64,000 bases of DNA from Mesorhizobium sp. (GTDB taxonomy: Bacteria; Pseudomonadota; Alphaproteobacteria; Rhizobiales; Rhizobiaceae), in NCBI GenBank assembly GCA_019635735.1, contig JAHBYX010000006.1, positions 248,001 through 312,000 on the forward strand, in the 5' to 3' direction. This document shows, piece after piece, positions 63,160 through 64,000 of the stretch. Position 1 is the first letter of the stretch, and the number at the start of each line of letters is the position of its first letter. A program made the translations under genes and the position numbers. The notes under the pieces were generated by a model. That model worked only from the letters and a program-made list of their open reading frames with translations. It ran no database searches and had not been told where the DNA came from.

Positions 63160-63635
63160 TCCCCCTCCGGCCGCCGCGCGAGCGGGCGGTCGGCGAGCCG
63201 GTCCTCGATCGCGGCCAGTTGCGCCAGGAGCCCGTCCGGCAGGTCGCGGCAGAGGTCCGCCACCGCCGCCTCGATGCGCGGCCAGATCGCCGTCTTGGCC
63301 TGCTCCACCGCCGCGCGGCCGGCCTCCGTCAGCGTGATCACGCGCCGGCGCTGGTCGTCGGGCGGCTGTTCCGCGACGACCAGCCCCATCTTGGCCAGTT
63401 CCGACACCGAACGCGTCGCCCCTGGCTGCGTGATCCCCAGCGCCTCGGCGATCTCGCCGATTCCGAGCGGACCCAGCCGGTGGAGCGCGGCAAGCAGCGG
63501 ATGCAGCGCCGGCTGCACCGGCCCTTCATACGCGTCGATGATCTTCTGCGTCTCCGCCTGCAGCCGCTCGCCGATCCGGCGAAAGCGCGTGCCGAGGCAC
63601 AGATAGCCCAGCGATCGCACCACGTCCTCGGTCAT
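63156..63635 (-). CDS. MarR-family transcriptional regulator
   Basis: 159 residues. Winged helix: LHRLGPLGIGEIAEALGITQPGATRSVSELAKMGLVVAEQPPDDQRRRVITLTEAGRAAVEQAKTAIW. Cysteine occurs in the N-terminal GYLCLGTR and in VADLCRDL. It is coupled to the GNAT gene, and a palindrome 17-37 bases upstream (63652) is a probable autoregulatory operator. Ligand unknown. Confidence 0.88.
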   Translation of the reverse strand: MTEDVVRSLGYLCLGTRFRRIGERLQAETQKIIDAYEGPVQPALHPLLAALHRLGPLGIGEIAEALGITQPGATRSVSELAKMGLVVAEQPPDDQRRRVITLTEAGRAAVEQAKTAIWPRIEAAVADLCRDLPDGLLAQLAAIEDRLADRPLARRPEGE

Positions 63636-63651
63636 AGAAGCTCCATAGGCT

Positions 63652-63672
63652 GTTATATAACTCGTAATATAA
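63652..63672 (-). promoter_or_regulatory. AT-rich palindrome upstream of the second MarR gene
   Basis: GTTATATAAC (63652-63661) is a perfect 10-base palindrome and overlaps a wider dyad TTATAT-N8-ATATAA (63653-63672). It is very AT-rich for this genome and lies directly in front of the marR start, as MarR autoregulatory sites do; it may also contain the -10 element. Confidence 0.6.
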
Positions 63673-63712
63673 ATGCCCGCGTCCGGCCAGTGTCAAGCTC
63701 ACATCACAGCGG

Positions 63713-63815
63713 CGTCATTCTCGGGCTTGTCCCGAGAATCTGCTGCGCTTGGCGGGCGAAGCTCAATCGAGGGACTATTTCGCCGGCGCCGGTAGAGTCT
63801 CGGGACAAGCCCGAG
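63713..63815. repeat. Inverted repeat TCATTCTCGGGCTTGTCCCGAGA
   Basis: GTCATTCTCGGGCTTGTCCCGAGA (near 63715-63738) recurs as its reverse complement TCTCGGGACAAGCCCGAGAATGAC (near 63788-63811), about 50 bases apart. Each arm is itself hairpin-forming. This is the form of common mobile-like intergenic repeats of Rhizobiales; it holds no gene. Confidence 0.8.
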
Positions 63816-63864
63816 AATGACGGTTTGGGAACGGCCATTCCATCGGCGTGGGTCGTTACCGGCT

Positions 63865-63905
63865 TCCCCTCCCCCTTGTGGGGAGGGGTCAGGGGTGGGG
63901 GTGGT
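63865..63905. repeat. Single GC-rich palindromic repeat module
   Basis: CCCCTCCCCC-TTGT-GGGGAGGGG followed by TCAGGGGTGGGGGTGG, closely matching the second module at 5339-5375. Only one half of the usual facing pair is present. Confidence 0.75.
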
Positions 63906-63937
63906 TCCTAAAGATCGCCATGTCCGACGAGCGGAAC

Positions 63938-64000
63938 CTACGCCGCGACCGCCAGCTTCGCCGCCTCAACCTTGCGCCCGGCCGCGCGAATCACACCATG
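63938..64000 (-). CDS. C-terminal end of an unidentified gene
   Basis: An open frame entering from beyond the window ends with TAG at 63938-63940 (minus strand), giving the last residues HGVIRAAGRKVEAAKLAVAA. The Ala/Lys-rich, helix-like composition fits a real protein end, and the position after a palindromic repeat fits a gene boundary. Too short to identify. Confidence 0.4.
   Translation of the reverse strand, partial: HGVIRAAGRKVEAAKLAVAA

Overview
The window is GC-rich, gene-dense chromosomal DNA from an alphaproteobacterium of the order Rhizobiales, most likely Phyllobacteriaceae/Mesorhizobium-like. The evidence is the rhizobial flagellar gene set: the LuxR pair VisN/VisR, the motor proteins MotC and MotE, an FtcR/Rem regulator, and FlaF with FlbT. 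Palindromic GC-rich intergenic repeats of the rhizobial type support this. I see no tRNA, rRNA, CRISPR array, transposase or prophage gene.

Region 1 (1-9139) is metabolic. It holds the end of a thiolase, a malonyl-CoA synthetase (matB), an N,N-dimethylformamidase large-subunit-like protein, a class III aminotransferase, a GNAT acetyltransferase and an acetylpolyamine-amidohydrolase/HDAC-like enzyme on the plus strand. A hot-dog thioesterase and an iron-dependent alcohol dehydrogenase lie on the minus strand. An SMR exporter (sugE/gdx) follows, preceded by two ACGR-loop hairpins with the form of a mini-ykkC (guanidine-II) riboswitch.

Region 2 (9423-45955) is a nearly complete flagellar regulon. 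visN-visR come first. The minus-strand operon motA-fliM-fliN-fliG-flhB-hyp and the plus-strand operon DUF1217-flgF-fliI-hyp diverge from a shared 155-bp gap. Then follow flgB-flgC-fliE-flgG-flgA-flgI-motE-flgH-fliL-fliP, two flagellin genes, fliF-fliH-motB-motC-fliK, ftcR, flgE-flgK-flgL-flaF-flbT-flgD-fliQ, flhA-fliR-fliJ-like, and flgJ-flgN-like-hyp. Seven of these operon heads carry the same promoter architecture. Two copies of a CRCAAG-like box, 10 or 11 bp apart, are followed exactly 10 bp later by a TAnnnT-like -10 element, which ends 31-40 bp before the start codon. I read this as the FtcR/Rem-type class II promoter. Perfect TTAA-N7-TTAA (CtrA-type) sites lie upstream of ftcR and of the second flagellin gene. 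This suggests the order VisNR/CtrA, then FtcR, then structural operons.

Region 3 (45976-54312) looks like an aromatic or hydroxycinnamate uptake and CoA-dependent catabolic locus: enoyl-CoA hydratase, a TRAP transporter (dctPQM), a DUF3237 protein, a MarR regulator, a 4-hydroxybenzoyl-CoA-thioesterase-like protein, a thiolase and a feruloyl-CoA-synthetase-like enzyme. The inverted repeat TGTTWT-N5-ATAACA occurs both in the divergent hydratase/dctP promoter and upstream of the synthetase gene. It is probably the operator of the local MarR.

Region 4 (54396-62460) is an acyl-CoA carboxylase cluster in the order SDR, carboxyltransferase, acyl-CoA dehydrogenase, enoyl-CoA hydratase, biotin carboxylase/BCCP, then a beta-keto acid cleavage enzyme. 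This order mirrors the acyclic terpene utilisation genes atuB-C-D-E-F. A palindrome (TTGACGT-AA-ACGTCAA) and an SCP2-domain protein lie at its head. Region 5 (62473-64000) holds a GNAT protein, a second MarR with its own palindrome, repeats, and the end of one further gene.
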